Source of the DNA: Nannocystis exedens
Lineage (GTDB): Bacteria; Myxococcota_A; Polyangia; Nannocystales; Nannocystaceae
Assembly (NCBI RefSeq): GCF_002343915.1
Contig: NZ_NETK01000002.1
Location: 1-64,000 of the forward strand
Direction of reading: 5' to 3'
Length of the DNA: 64,000 nucleotides
The notes beneath the pieces are model-generated. The model had not been told where the DNA came from, did not search any database, and saw only the letters and a program-made list of their open reading frames with translations. The translations under genes and the position numbers were made by a program. Positions 1 to 9,800 of this stretch are shown here, piece after piece (the stretch's first letter is position 1; every line of letters begins with the position of its first letter).

Positions 1-344
1 GCTACGTGTGCGGCGGCGGCTACGGGGTGCTGGTCCGCGGCGGCGAGGTCCACACGTTCAACAAGGGCGACCCCTTCATCGGCCTGCGCCCGCCGCCTAC
101 AGCGAGTACGAGCTGCCCTTCGAGACAGGCGACGTGCTGGCGCTGTACACCGACGGCATGGTCGAGGCCCAGGACAGCGCCGGCGCCCGACTACAGCACG
201 CGCCGCCTGCACGAGCTCGTGCGCGCCAACGCCGAGCTGCCGGCCAACCAGATCCTCCAGCGGTGCCTCGACGACTACGGGCAGTTCCGTCGCGTCGACG
301 CCGACGACATCACCCTCATCGTGCTTCGGAGGCGGGCAGCGTGA
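1..344 (+). pseudogene. SpoIIE/PP2C-type phosphatase, C-terminal part, frameshifted
   Basis: This is the C-terminal end of a PP2C-like (SpoIIE/RsbU) serine phosphatase, which normally dephosphorylates a STAS-type anti-anti-sigma partner. The diagnostic segments are split over frames. An N-terminal stretch lies in frame 3 up to about base 97, LYTDGMVEA lies in frame 2 at about 100-185, and the terminal DADDITLIVLRR motif is back in frame 3 up to the TGA at 342-344. The gene is cut by the window edge. It overlaps the next gene by 4 nt (GTGA). The intact homologue is at 45174-47534. The two shifts may be sequencing indels rather than decay. Confidence 0.7.
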
Positions 345-853
345 GTGAGCACGAGTTCGACGACGACCCGATCACGACCAGCGTCGGCTTGACGCTGACG
401 GTCGCGCCCATGGGCGACGCCCGCGGCAACCTGGCGACGACCGTCGGCGAGTCGCTGCTGGCGATGCTGACGGTGTTCTACCGCAGGCGCTGTGCAAGAA
501 GGCCAACGTGGTCATCACCGAGCTGGTCCAGAACGTGATCGACAACGTCAGCGATCCGGGCAGCCAGATGCGCGTCGACCTGCGCATCGACGGCGACGCG
601 CTGCAGGTCCAGGTCACCAACAAGGCGACCCCCGAGCAGTACCAGGACGTCAAGGACCGCGTCGACCGGCTGACGGCCGCGACCGACCCGAAGCGCCTGT
701 TCGCCGACACGCTCCGCGCCCGTCGCATGCAGCGACTGCGCGGCGGGCTCGGCCTCATCCGCCTGGTGTCCGAGAACCGCTTCCGCTTGTCCGACCTATT
801 CGGGCGAGAACCTGACCATGCAGGCGGTGTTTCCTTTGCGAGGTGCGCAATGA
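341..853 (+). pseudogene. slr1658-like histidine-kinase-type ATPase regulator, frameshifted
   Basis: Anti-sigma-like ATPase regulator of the type found next to SpoIIE phosphatases and slr1659-type STAS-like proteins. GTG start at 341 overlaps the upstream stop. The N-terminus (SEHEFDDDPITTSVGLTL) is in frame 2, the N-box-like ELVQNVIDN and the GLIRLVSENRF segment are in frame 1 (about 488-795), and the tail GENLTMQAVF returns to frame 2, ending at the TGA 851-853. That is two compensating shifts near 484 and 800. The stop overlaps the next ATG (ATGA at 850-853). The same gene order recurs intact at 44587-45150. Family assignment rests on that synteny plus the N-box. Confidence 0.6.
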
Positions 854-1260
854 ACGTCCTCACGTACGGCGAGATCATGGACGGCGGCGTCAGTGTGTTC
901 CACTGCGTCGCGCGCGAGGACGAGGGGAACTTCTCCCTCACGTTCTCGGGCGTGGTCCGGATCGACAACCCTTATCGCTATCTGTCGGCCCTGCTGCAGG
1001 ACCTGCGCGAGATCCTGCCGAAGCGCGAGATCCAGCGCAGCGTGCTCGACTTCACCGAGCTCGAGTTCTGCAACTCGAACGGCTTCTACGTGATCATGGA
1101 CATCGTCGAGCTGGTCTATCTGCTGCTGCCCGGGCCGGTGCTGGTCCGTCGCCTGCAAGAGGACGACTGGCAGCAGGAGACGCTGCCGAATCCTGCTCAA
1201 CCTCGACGAAGAATCGATCGCCGCCCGGACGACCTTCGAGGACGTGCGCGAGAGTTCTGA
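850..1260 (+). pseudogene. slr1659-like STAS-type regulator, frameshifted near its end
   Basis: A small STAS-like protein related to the product of 44216-44590. It begins MNVLTYGEIMDGGVSVF, and its core ELEFCNSNGFYVIMDI matches the ELQFLNSSGINMLYKF segment of that paralogue, where STAS proteins carry the regulatory serine/asparagine loop. Frame 1 looks real up to about 1187. After that the plausible coding (ILLNLDEESIAARTTFEDV) is in frame 2 while frame 1 turns Arg-rich, so one more indel lies near 1188. Coupled to the ATPase gene by an ATGA overlap; the next gene starts two bases after the TGA. Confidence 0.6.
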
Positions 1261-1261
1261 C

Positions 1262-2351
1262 ATGGTGGCGATCCTCGAGCTGGTGGAGCCCATCGCGTTG
1301 CGCGTCGATGCCGACGGCCGTGTGACCCCCGGCGTCGCCCGCGGCGGCCCGCTGGCTGGCGGCCCGCCCCGGCGCGCCCAGCCTCGGCGCGCTGTTCGGC
1401 GCCGCGTCGCCGGCGTTCCTGCGCAGCCTGGCCGAGAGCAGCGGCAAGGCGGTGCCCGAGAACCCCTGGCCGGAAGGACCTGTCGCCTGGGACCTGTCCT
1501 TGGAGCCATCCGATGCGGTGCTGGCGGTCGGCGTGGCGATCCGCCCGCCGCGGGCGCTGGCGTCGCAGCTGGCGCACGCGACCCTGCTCGACAAGAGCCT
1601 GGCGCTGGCGGTGCTGCCGCGCGAGTCGGCGGCGCCGCTCGGCGAGCGGCTCCAGCCCAAGGCCTACCGCGAGTCGACGGTGATGTTCATCGACGCGGTC
1701 CAGTTCTCGCGCCTGGCCGCCCGCGTCGACCCGGTCACCTGCCTCAAGCAGCTCGACTTCTTCTTCTCGGCCTTCGACCAGATCACCTCGGCGTTCGGGG
1801 TCGAGAAGCTGCGCACCGCCGGCGACACCTACGTGGCGGTCTCGGGCATCCCGCACCGCCGCCTGTCGCACGCGGTCGACGCGACGTTCGCCGCGCTCCG
1901 CTGCGCTCAGGTGGTGGCGTCGGGGCTGACGCCGAGCGTCGACGAGTGGGACTGGAGCTTCCGCATCGGCCTCCACTCCGGGCCCTGCATCTCCGGCGTG
2001 CTCGGCTCCAAGAAGCCGGTCTACGACCTTGTGGGCGACACGGTCAGCGTCGCCAGCCACGTCGAGCGCGTCGGCCAGCCCGACTCGGTGTGCGTGTCGG
2101 GCGCGGTCCGTCAGCTCATCGAGCCGTTCTTCTCGCTCGAGTTCATTGCAGACGACGGTGACCCGCAGCGTCGGCGAGATCGAGGTCTACGCGTCCGCGG
2201 GCTGCTCCCCGAGCTGCAGGCCGACGGGCAGGCGGTCGTGGCCAACGCCGAGTTCACCGCCCGCTACGAGGCGCGCTTCGCGTCGCCGTGCCCGGCCGCC
2301 GCGCAAGAGGCGCTCGGGGTCGAGCTCGGGCAGGGCCTCGACGAGTTCTGA
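1262..2351 (+). pseudogene. class III adenylate/guanylate cyclase, frameshifted
   Basis: Nucleotide cyclase with a class III catalytic (CHD) domain, last gene of the broken signalling cassette. Catalytic-domain segments visible in frame 3 include STVMFIDAVQFSRL (first metal Asp), RTAGDTYVAVSG (second metal Asp), FRIGLHSGPCISGVLG and YDLVGDTVSVASHVE. The start at 1262 (MVAILELVEPIALRV) is in frame 2 and must shift to frame 3 near 1360. A further pair of shifts near 2150 and 2195 is needed to include RSVGEIEVYA before the frame-3 end LGQGLDEF. A four-node CATG-type array lies in the linker at 1465-1510. Homologous in position to the cyclase at 42974-44200. Confidence 0.65.
1465..1510. repeat. 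14-nt-period CATG-type array inside the cyclase gene (4 nodes)
   Basis: Nodes CCTG (1465), CCTG (1479), CCTG (1493) and CATC (1507) are each exactly 14 nt apart. It lies in the variable linker before the catalytic domain and is read in frame as WPEGPVAWDLSLEPS. Variant nodes only, so this copy is weaker evidence than the all-CATG arrays. Confidence 0.5.
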
Positions 2352-2374
2352 GCGGGCGAGGCGCTCCGACCGAG

Positions 2375-2450
2375 GATGCCTGTTCGAGCATGTTCGGGAC
2401 GGGCATGATTTTTCGGGCATTGCCGTAAGGAGCATGTCGTATGGGGCAGC
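2375..2450. repeat. CATG-type array between convergent genes (6 nodes)
   Basis: Nodes GATG 2375, CATG 2389, CATG 2404, CATT 2418, CATG 2433 and CAGC 2447. Three steps are 14 nt and two are 15 nt. The 15-nt steps fall in the same 4-kb stretch that shows coding frameshifts, so single-base insertions in the sequence could explain them. The array fills the gap between the cyclase end (2351) and the SanA-like gene end (2548). Confidence 0.7.
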
Positions 2451-2547
2451 CGGCCAGCCGTGCGAGCTCCTGCGCCGCCCGTCGCCGCGCCGCGGTGACG
2501 CCGTCGCTCTCGCGGGAGAGGATGCCGGCCGGCGCGGGCCGCTCCGA

Positions 2548-3146
2548 TCAGTCGAGGCGGTAGTCCTTGAACAGGTAGGCGTAGAAGCCGACGACCTCGC
2601 GCAGCAGCGACCACGGCTCGCGCAGCTCGAGCTCGAGATCCGCGTGGGCGCCGGTGGCGTCGACGCCGAAGCGGCGCAGCGCCAGCTTGGTGCGGGTGAG
2701 GTGGTAGTACTGGCTGACGGCGATCGCGGAGCGCTCGCCGCGGGCGCGCAGGTCGGCGGCGACGAAGCGGGCGGTGGCGTGGGTGTTGACGCCGCCGCGG
2801 TCGACGGCGATCCGCTCGGCCGGGACGCCGCGGGCGACCAGGTAGTCGCGCATGACGTCGGCCTCGTACGGGCTGCCGGGATCCTGGCCGCCGCTGACGA
2901 TGAGCCGCGGGACGAGGCCGGCGGCGTAGAGGGCGCGGCGCGATCGAGGCGCAGCCGCAGGCGACGCGCGGGCTCGCCGGCGGGGCTGACGTGGTTGCCG
3001 AGCACGACGGCGACGTCGGCGGGGCGACCCTCGTCGGTGCAGCCGTCGACGCAGAGGACCAGGAGGTGGACCAGGCCCCAGGCGCACAGCAGGGCGAGGA
3101 GGCGGAGGATGTACGTTCGCACCTGGCGCATGGGACCTGTCCTCAT
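2548..3146 (-). pseudogene. SanA/YdcF-like DUF218 membrane protein, one frameshift
   Basis: DUF218 family protein resembling SanA (vancomycin-sensitivity/envelope protein): one N-terminal membrane helix (residues ~10-30, ILRLLALLCAWGLVHLLVL) followed by the periplasmic domain with VAVVLGNHVSP, LIVSGGQDPGSPYEADVM, RIAVDRGGVNTHATA and SQYYHLTRTKLALRRFG. N- and C-terminal halves are in different frames and join near 2941 after RRLRLRLD, so a single indel breaks it. The ATG at 3146 overlaps the upstream stop (ATGA), which supports this start. A CATG-type array overlaps the start region. Confidence 0.7.
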
Positions 3147-3153
3147 GGACCTG
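3122..3153. repeat. CATG-type array over a gene junction (3 nodes)
   Basis: Nodes CCTG at 3122, 3136 and 3150, all 14 nt apart; a GATG sits one further period upstream at 3108. The array spans the ATGA overlap, so it codes both the end of the lipoprotein (EVTGP) and the start of the SanA-like protein (MRTGPMRQ). Confidence 0.55.
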
Positions 3154-4098
3154 TGACTTCGGCCTCCGGCGGGCGCACGGGCAGGCAGCTGAGCTGGGCG
3201 GAGTCGGGGTCGTAGCGGAAGGTGTCGTGGAGGGCCAGGAGGCGGCGCGCGTAGCTGTGGAGGCGCTCGGGTCGCATCGCTCGCCAGGCGACGCCGGCGG
3301 CCCCGGTGGTGTCGAACACGTGCACACGGCCGAGGCGATCGCGGGCGGGTCGACGATCATCATGTGATGGTACATGCGCTCGCCGCCGCGGGCGCGGGCG
3401 CGGTGCGAGACGCTGCAGAGGTGGAGGACGTCCGGGACCAGGGCCGCGATCAGGGCCTCGGGGCCGAGCTCGGCGAGGCGGAGGTCGAGCACCTCGAGGC
3501 CGCGCGGGAGGACGCCCTCGGGCAAGCGGGCCGCGATCTGCAGGAGGGCGGCGCGACCGGCCTGGGCGCCGTCCCGACACGACTCGAAGCCGCCCGGCGG
3601 CTCGCAGGGCACGAGGTCGGCGAGCTCGAGCCGCGGCAACCACAGCAGGCGGACGCCCTCGAGGAAGCCGCCGAGGCAGCCGAGGTCGTATGTCCCGGAG
3701 GACAGGCGCACGGGCCGGCCGGCGTCGGTGCGGCAGAAGCCGGCGGGCTCGGCGAGGCGGATGTGCCCGAGGCGCTCCCAGGCGTCGACCTCGGCCCAGC
3801 GATCGGGCTCGAAGGCGAGCTCGAGGCCGCGGAAGATCGCGGCGGGGTCGCGGGCGCGCAGGCCCGAGGCGAGCGCCGGCGGGACGCGGGGGTAGTGCGC
3901 GAGCGAGGGCCAGCGCTCCAGGAGGTCGGCGTCGCGGGCGTCGACCGGCTCGAGGTGCACGGCCGGGCGCGGCGGGGCGGGCGAGGGCGGTGGGTCAGGC
4001 GGTTCGGGCTCGGGAAAAGCGGCAGGCGCCGGCTCGCCGCACGCGAGCGCGGCCGCCAGGCCAGCCGTGAGCACCCGTGGGCCGCGCACGCCGTGCAT
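3143..4098 (-). pseudogene. hypothetical lipoprotein, one frameshift
   Basis: Begins MHGVRGPRVLTAGLAAALACGEP, a lipoprotein signal peptide with lipobox ALAC, then a Pro-rich spacer (about residues 24-50). The mature part has no family I recognise; it contains cysteines (GFCRTDAG, YDLGCLGG, LVPCEPPGGFESC) and a HMMIVDPPAIASA segment. The end FRYDPDSAQLSCLPVRPPE lies in another frame, so an indel near 3330 must be assumed. It overlaps the SanA-like gene by 4 nt and is likely its operon leader. Confidence 0.55.
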
Positions 4099-4411
4099 CT
4101 AACCGCAGCCGGACGGATTCGTCGAGGCGCGCGGTCGTACCCCGGGACGCGACGACCGCCGCCGTCCCGCAGGAGCCTGGCGGGGTTGCCGGCCCGGCGA
4201 TGCTCGCGTCGCTGGTGTCCGGCGACGAGCCCGTGCGGGCCGAGGAGGCAGGGCGCGGGCACGCGTCGAGTCGTGCCTGCCGTGGTGCGGCGCCCGGGCG
4301 TTTCAGCGGCGCTGGCTGCGGGCCACGCTTTGCCGCTGCTCCAGGGCCGAAGGGCCGAGCCACGGCGCGGGCAGGTGCGACTCGAGCAGGTGCGCCACGG
4401 CCGTGTTCGCC
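4099..4411. other. intergenic, no gene recognised
   Basis: Between the start of the minus-strand lipoprotein gene (4098) and the array at 4412. Short open frames here are rich in Arg, Ala and Pro with no recognisable start or motif. I see no promoter that I would defend. Confidence 0.4.
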
Positions 4412-4499
4412 GCTGGCCCGAAGGACATGCCCGTCAGGTCATGCCTCGATCGACATGTCTTTATGAAAATGTTCGATAGGGCATGGCCTTTCAACCATG
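4412..4499. repeat. CATG-type array, perfect 14-nt period (7 nodes)
   Basis: Nodes GCTG 4412, CATG 4426, CATG 4440, CATG 4454, AATG 4468, CATG 4482 and CATG 4496: six successive steps of exactly 14 nt. Spacers such as CCCGTCAGGT and GCCTTTCAAC fit the YCY-NNNN-RGR form loosely, so neighbouring nodes can pair as hairpins. The array ends directly at the stop codon (4500-4502) of the minus-strand esterase gene, placing it at the mRNA 3' end. Confidence 0.9.
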
Positions 4500-6581
4500 T
4501 CAGTGCGAAGCGGCGATCACGGTGACCGTGCGGCGCAGCACCAGGGTGGTCCAGGTGTCGGTCAGCGGCAGGGCGGGGATCGTGACGCTGCCGTCGGGGC
4601 CGGCGACCACCTCGCCGTGGTCCTGGCCGAACGACCAGGCGATCCGCTCGCCGGGGCGACAGCGGAAGGCCTGGGTGCGGCGCGGGGTCACGTCGACGAA
4701 GGCGGGCAGCTCGGCCATCACCCGGTCGCCCTCGCTCGGGTAGCCCGGGGCGGGCGGGTCGGCGCCCTCGCCGGCGTGGACACGCAGGGCGAATTGCAGG
4801 CGGTCGACGGTGTCGACGACCGAGGCGCCGTCCCAGCGGAGGAACCGGCCGAGCGCGCCGGCGATGGCGCCGTCCCAGCCGGTGTCGCCGGCGACCGCGA
4901 CCTCGCCGGCGAAGCCCGCGTTGGCGCTCCAGTCCTGCTTGCCGTTGCCGGCGCCGACGCCAGGGTCGTCGTCGAGCGACGAGTAGGAGAACGCGGGGAA
5001 CGCCCGGTCGCGGCGCAGGGTGGCCTCGTCGCCGCTGATCGGCGCCCACGAGCCGGCCCACCAGCTGTCTCCGAGGACAGGATCGGCGACGCCGTGGCCG
5101 CCCTCGTCCCAGATGGCGAAGTGGCCGACGCCGCGGCTCTGCAGCGCCTCGTAAAAGCTCTCGCCGGTGCGCGGGCTCGGCAGCACGGTGGCGCCGAAGT
5201 GGATGGTCGGGTCGTCCTTGCCGTGCTTGAGGAACAGGAATTGGTCGCGGGCCTCGCTCGACTCGGCGAGCGCGCGCGTCAGGTCCATGTGGTCCCACGC
5301 CGACAGGCCGCCGCCGCCGTCGAGGTCGAGCTCGGGCGCGCCCCACCACCCGGACAGCTGGGTGATCCGCGACGGCCGGTGGTTGCGCGCGATCGCCTGG
5401 CCGAGGCGCGCGTCGACGTAGGCGAAGTGACGCCCGCGCAACAGGCCGAGCAGCATCGCCCCGGCGCCGCCCATCGAGCTGCCGTAGACGTAGACCCGCT
5501 GCGGGTCGGCCTCGGGGTGGTGGCGCAGCACGTACTCGACGAGGTGGAGCACGCGGCGCATGGTGTAATCGGGCGCCGCGCCGCCGGCCGCGGGCTCGGC
5601 CTCGGGCAGCGACGACGCGTAGCCCCACCAGTAGGTGTTGTCGGGGTCGTGCGGGGAGATCCGGATCTCGTTCGCCGAGCCGGTGCCGCCGGGGTTGGCG
5701 GTGGCGAAGCCGTGCAGGCCGATCCGCACCGGTACGCCCTCGGGCGGGACCTCGAGCGGGACCATGACCTTGGCGACGAACTCGCGGCCGGCGTAGCCCG
5801 GGCTGTCGAGGTAATCATCTGTCTTTTGCGACAGGGTGTAACGGACATACCCGCTGGCGTCGAGGAACTCGGTGTCGACGACCTCGGGCCACGGCGGCTG
5901 GATGGTGTCGCGGACGACGACGTCGAAGGCGGTCTCGACGCGCGACTCGCCGTCGTTGGCGAGCACGGTGACCGTCCAGCGATCGCCGCCCTGCGTGAAG
6001 TCGGGGGTGAAGCGGAAGGTGCGGGTCGACTCGTCCCAGGTGGCGCCCGGCGGCAGGCCGAGCAGGTGGATCCGCAGGGCCTTGGGATCGGCGACGTCGA
6101 CGACGTCGATGACGAGGCCGACCTCGGTGTCCTCGTCGACCCCGACCTCGGCGGGGACGAGGATCCGCGGGGCCGAGCGGTCGACGGCGAGGGTCAGCGG
6201 CCGCGACTCCTCGTCGCCGCGGCGGACCACGACCTCGTAGTCGCCGCGCTTGCGCGGGCCGCTGCGGGCGTGCAGCTCGCCGCCCGAGACGAACGTGGTC
6301 GGCAGCTCCCGGCCGGCGAAGACGACGACGCTGGAGGTGGTGAAGCCGGCGCCGGTGACGTGGAGGTCGAACTCGACGCCGCCCGGGGCGGGGTCGGGCG
6401 AGAGCGCGTCGAGCTCGAGCGGCGCGAGCTGGGGGCCGCCCAGCGGGCCGTCGCCGACGGGCGGGCGAGACGGCGGAGACTGCTCGTCGATGGCGCCCGA
6501 AGGTCCGCTGTAACAGCCGGCGAGGGCGAGCCACGCGACCGTGAGGCACGCGCGCGAGACCAGGCCAGAGCACGACAACAT
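4500..6581 (-). CDS. esterase-like secreted lipoprotein with Ig-like domains
   Basis: A 693-residue exported lipoprotein. The start chosen is the ATG at 6581 (MLSCSGLVSRACLTVAWLALAGC), which gives a lipobox LAGC at Cys23; longer starts add only an Arg-rich leader. Domains: an IPT/TIG-like fold (~50-125, VTGAGFTTSSVVVFAGRELP), a putative Ig/cadherin-like repeat (~125-220, GLPPGATWDESTRTFRFTP), then an alpha/beta-hydrolase domain with nucleophile elbow YVYGSSMGGAGAM and a late WDEGGHG segment that could supply the catalytic His. A C-terminal beta domain follows. Two-node array motifs are embedded at 5064-5081 and 5818-5835. Substrate unknown; an extracellular esterase or polyester depolymerase is plausible. 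Confidence 0.75.
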   Translation of the reverse strand: MLSCSGLVSRACLTVAWLALAGCYSGPSGAIDEQSPPSRPPVGDGPLGGPQLAPLELDALSPDPAPGGVEFDLHVTGAGFTTSSVVVFAGRELPTTFVSGGELHARSGPRKRGDYEVVVRRGDEESRPLTLAVDRSAPRILVPAEVGVDEDTEVGLVIDVVDVADPKALRIHLLGLPPGATWDESTRTFRFTPDFTQGGDRWTVTVLANDGESRVETAFDVVVRDTIQPPWPEVVDTEFLDASGYVRYTLSQKTDDYLDSPGYAGREFVAKVMVPLEVPPEGVPVRIGLHGFATANPGGTGSANEIRISPHDPDNTYWWGYASSLPEAEPAAGGAAPDYTMRRVLHLVEYVLRHHPEADPQRVYVYGSSMGGAGAMLLGLLRGRHFAYVDARLGQAIARNHRPSRITQLSGWWGAPELDLDGGGGLSAWDHMDLTRALAESSEARDQFLFLKHGKDDPTIHFGATVLPSPRTGESFYEALQSRGVGHFAIWDEGGHGVADPVLGDSWWAGSWAPISGDEATLRRDRAFPAFSYSSLDDDPGVGAGNGKQDWSANAGFAGEVAVAGDTGWDGAIAGALGRFLRWDGASVVDTVDRLQFALRVHAGEGADPPAPGYPSEGDRVMAELPAFVDVTPRRTQAFRCRPGERIAWSFGQDHGEVVAGPDGSVTIPALPLTDTWTTLVLRRTVTVIAASH
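5064..5081. repeat. two-node CATG-type hairpin in coding sequence
   Basis: GCTG 5064 and CAGG 5078 with spacer TCTCCGAGGA, within the esterase gene. Confidence 0.4.
5818..5835. repeat. two-node CATG-type hairpin in coding sequence
   Basis: TCTG 5818 and CAGG 5832, spacer TCTTTTGCGA, in the esterase gene where the protein reads LSQKTDDYLD. Confidence 0.4.
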
Positions 6582-6776
6582 GCGCTGATCTTTCCCACGA
6601 CGTGTGCCGTTCCGCCAGCGCCGACCTGCAGAATTTCTGTGACGTGCTCGCAAGGCCGGCGAGCGGACGGCCTGCGATCCGGCGCACAAGGTAGTCCGCG
6701 GGGCGCACAGCCGGGGCGAGAGGTCGCCGCGACCACCGGAGCGTCGCCCCCGCTCGTTCCCCTAGGGTCGCCGCCG

Positions 6777-6808
6777 GATGTCGATTGCGACATGGCGGAA
6801 AGGACATG
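6777..6808. repeat. CATG-type array at the kinase 3' end (3 nodes)
   Basis: GATG 6777, CATG 6791, CATG 6805; period 14. It lies 6 nt beyond the stop (6815) of the minus-strand TPR-kinase gene. Confidence 0.75.
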
Positions 6809-6814
6809 CGAGGA

Positions 6815-9800
6815 TCAGCCCGGGTGACGCTCGAGCCAGGCGTCGATTTCGGCCCGGTAGTGCTTCGCCCCTGCCTGACGGAACAGGGTCTGCGCCGAGA
6901 CGGCGAGGGTGCGCGCTTTCGCGCGGTCTGCGCGGCTGTCCCAGAGGACCTGTGCGAGCTGGAACTCGGCGTGGGCGCGCTGGATCGGGGCGTTGCGCGG
7001 GTCGAGCAAGGCGAGGCTGCCCTCGAGGTCGCGGCGGGCGTCGTCGAAGCGTCCCTGGAGCTGCCGCACCCTGGCGCGGGGGGTCAGGACCTCGGACATC
7101 CACAGCGAGCCGGCGCCGTAGTTGCGCTCGATCGAGGCGACGGCGGCGTCGGCCTCGCGCTCGGCCCCGGACAGGTCGCCGAGGCCGGCGAGGGCGACCG
7201 CCCGCATCGCTCGACTGACGGCGGTATAGAGGTTGTCCTCGCCGAGCACGGAGATGGAGAGGGGCAAGGCCTTGTCGGTGTGGTCGCGGGCGGCGGCGTA
7301 GTCGTCGCGGGCGAGCTCGATCTGGGCCAGGGCGAGGTGGGCCAGCACGGTGCCCTGGGGGTCGGGGCTCTGCGCCGAGCTCCAGATGACGAGCGCGCGG
7401 GTGGCGTGCTGCTCGGCCAGTCCGAGCTCGCCGCGCACCAGCTGGACCGAGGCGAGGCGCTCGAGCATCGCGGCGACGCGGGTGCTCCGGGGGCCGAAGT
7501 TGTGCTCCCAGATCGCCCGCGCCTCGTCGAAGGCGTCGAGGGCCGCGCCGAAGTCGCCGCGCTGGGCGGCGATGTCGGCCAGCGCCGAGAGCGGGTAGGC
7601 GAGCCGCTCGTGGCGCGGGGGCAGGGCGGCGCGCAGGATCGTCAGCGCGGCGCGCTGGTGCTTCTCGGCGGTGTCGAAGTCGCCGCGCAGGGTGGCGACG
7701 TTGCCGAGGTCGGACAGCGAGAAGGCGTTGTTCGGGTGACCCTCGCCGTAGATGTCGCGGCGCAGGGCCAGGAGCTCCTCGAAGATCGCCTGCGCCGGGT
7801 CGAGCTGGCCGAGGCTGAGGTGGACGTTGGCGAGGTTCTGGCGGGTGGTGACGGCGGAGACCGAGCGCTCGGGCAGGTCGGCGAGCGAGCGCCGGTAGTG
7901 CTCGATGGCGGTGGTGTACTCGCGGCGGGCCTCGGCGATCTGGCCGCGGCGGAACTCGAGGTCGCCGCCGAGGCGCGGGGGGCGACCGAGCCGCTCGTAG
8001 AGGGCCTCGGCGTTGCGCAGCCACGGCCCGGCGTCGTCGGGGTGGCCGAGGATCTGCGCGAGGCGGCCGGAGAAGGCGCTGGCGGTGTCGAAGGCGAGGC
8101 GGTCGTGGCCGGCGGCGAGCGCCTCCCAGTAGGCCTCGCCGTAAACGCGGGCGCCGTCGTCGTACTTGCTGGCGACGAACAGCTGCTCGGCGAGCTGGGC
8201 GAGCACCTCGGCGCGCAGCGGGCGGTAGCCGAGGTCGCGCGAGCGCTGCTCGGCGGCCTCGAGCAGCGCCAGGCCGGCGCCGGGATGGCCGGCGGACACC
8301 TCGGCGCTGGCGACCGAGACCTGGTCGCGCAGCGCCTGCACGTCGTCGAGGAGCGCGGGCGGGGGCGGGGCCACTTCGGCGCGCAGGGCGTCGAGGTCGG
8401 CGCAGCGACTGGGCGGCGGCAGGGCCTCGACGGCGTCGTGGGCGTGCGCGACGACGTCGGCGTCGGCGCCCGTGAGCACGCCGAGCAGGGCGTCGAGCTG
8501 GTGGCGGCGATCCTCGAGGCAGTGCATCCGCCTGTCCAAAAGGTCATGTGATTGCTCGCCGCGGATGTTGGCCGCCGCGCACGCGTCGGTGTGACCGGCG
8601 ATCCAGGCCTCGGCCCAGGCGTCGACGCGGGCGCCGGCGCGGGCGGCCGCGTCGGGGGCGTAGGGCAGGCCGGTGGCGGCGAAGGCGGCGTCGAGGGCGG
8701 CGCGTCGCTCGGGGTTCCACGTCGGCGCGAGCGCCTCGGCGGCGCCGGTGCACAGCGCGGGCGCGTCGCCGGCGAGGGCGAACGCGACGGCGCCGGCGAC
8801 CAGGGCCGCGCCGCCGGCGGCCACGGCCCAGCGCCTGCGGTCGCGCCGCAGCGGCCGCTCGAGCGCGTCGAGCAGCGCCTGCATCGACGGCCACCTGTCC
8901 CCCGGTTCAGTCGAGAGGCCGCGGAGGATGGCGCGGTGGATCGCCGGCGGGACCCTGGCCGGGCGCCGCGGCGGATCGATCTGCCCGCGGGCCTTGGCCG
9001 CCTCGAGCGCGAACAGGTTGTCGCCGCTGAACGGGCGGTTGCCGTACAGACCCTCGTAGAGCGCGACGCAGAAGCTGAACTGATCGGCGCGCTCGTCGAT
9101 CGCGGCGCCGCCCCGCTGCTCCGGGGCCATGTACGCCGGCGTGCCGACGAGGGTGCCCGCGCGGGTGAGCGGGCCGGACACCAGCGACGAGGACAGCGGA
9201 TCGATCGGGGCGCGGGCCTCGGGGGCGGCGGCGGTCGCCGGCTCGACCTCGCCGGCGGGCCGCGCCAGGCCGAAGTCGAACACGCAGATCCGACCTGTCT
9301 CTCCGACCAGGACGTTGCCGGGCTTGAAGTCGCGGTGGATGATGCCGACGGCGTGAGCGGCGACCAGGCCGCGGCCGGCGGCGAGGAACACGTCGAGGAC
9401 CTCGCGCACGCCGCGGACGCGCTCGTCGAGCCACTGCGCGAGGGTGATGCCCGGCACGTACTCCATCACCAGGAACACGCCGGCGGCCTGCGAGATCCTG
9501 TCCTTCGGGGCAGGCTGTGTGCGGTGCGGGCCGATCCTCAGGGTGGTGAGCGCGTCGGCGTCGTAGCTGCCGACGTCGTGGACGGCGACGACGTTGCCGT
9601 GCGACAGGCGGGCCAGCGCCTGGGCCTCGCGCACCAGGCGGGCGTGGGCGGCCTGGGCCGGGCCGTCGCCGGGGGCCACGCGCAGCAGCTTGATCGCGAC
9701 CTTGCGGTCGAGGCTGGGGTCATAGGCGAGGTAGACGACACCCATGCCGCCGGCGCCGAGGCGACGCACGAGGACGTAACGGGTGAGCTGGAGCGCGCGC

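Noticed and set aside
4497..6827. 776-residue open frame opposite the esterase-like gene
   Set aside because: Antisense shadow; the minus-strand protein has a signal peptide and hydrolase elbow.
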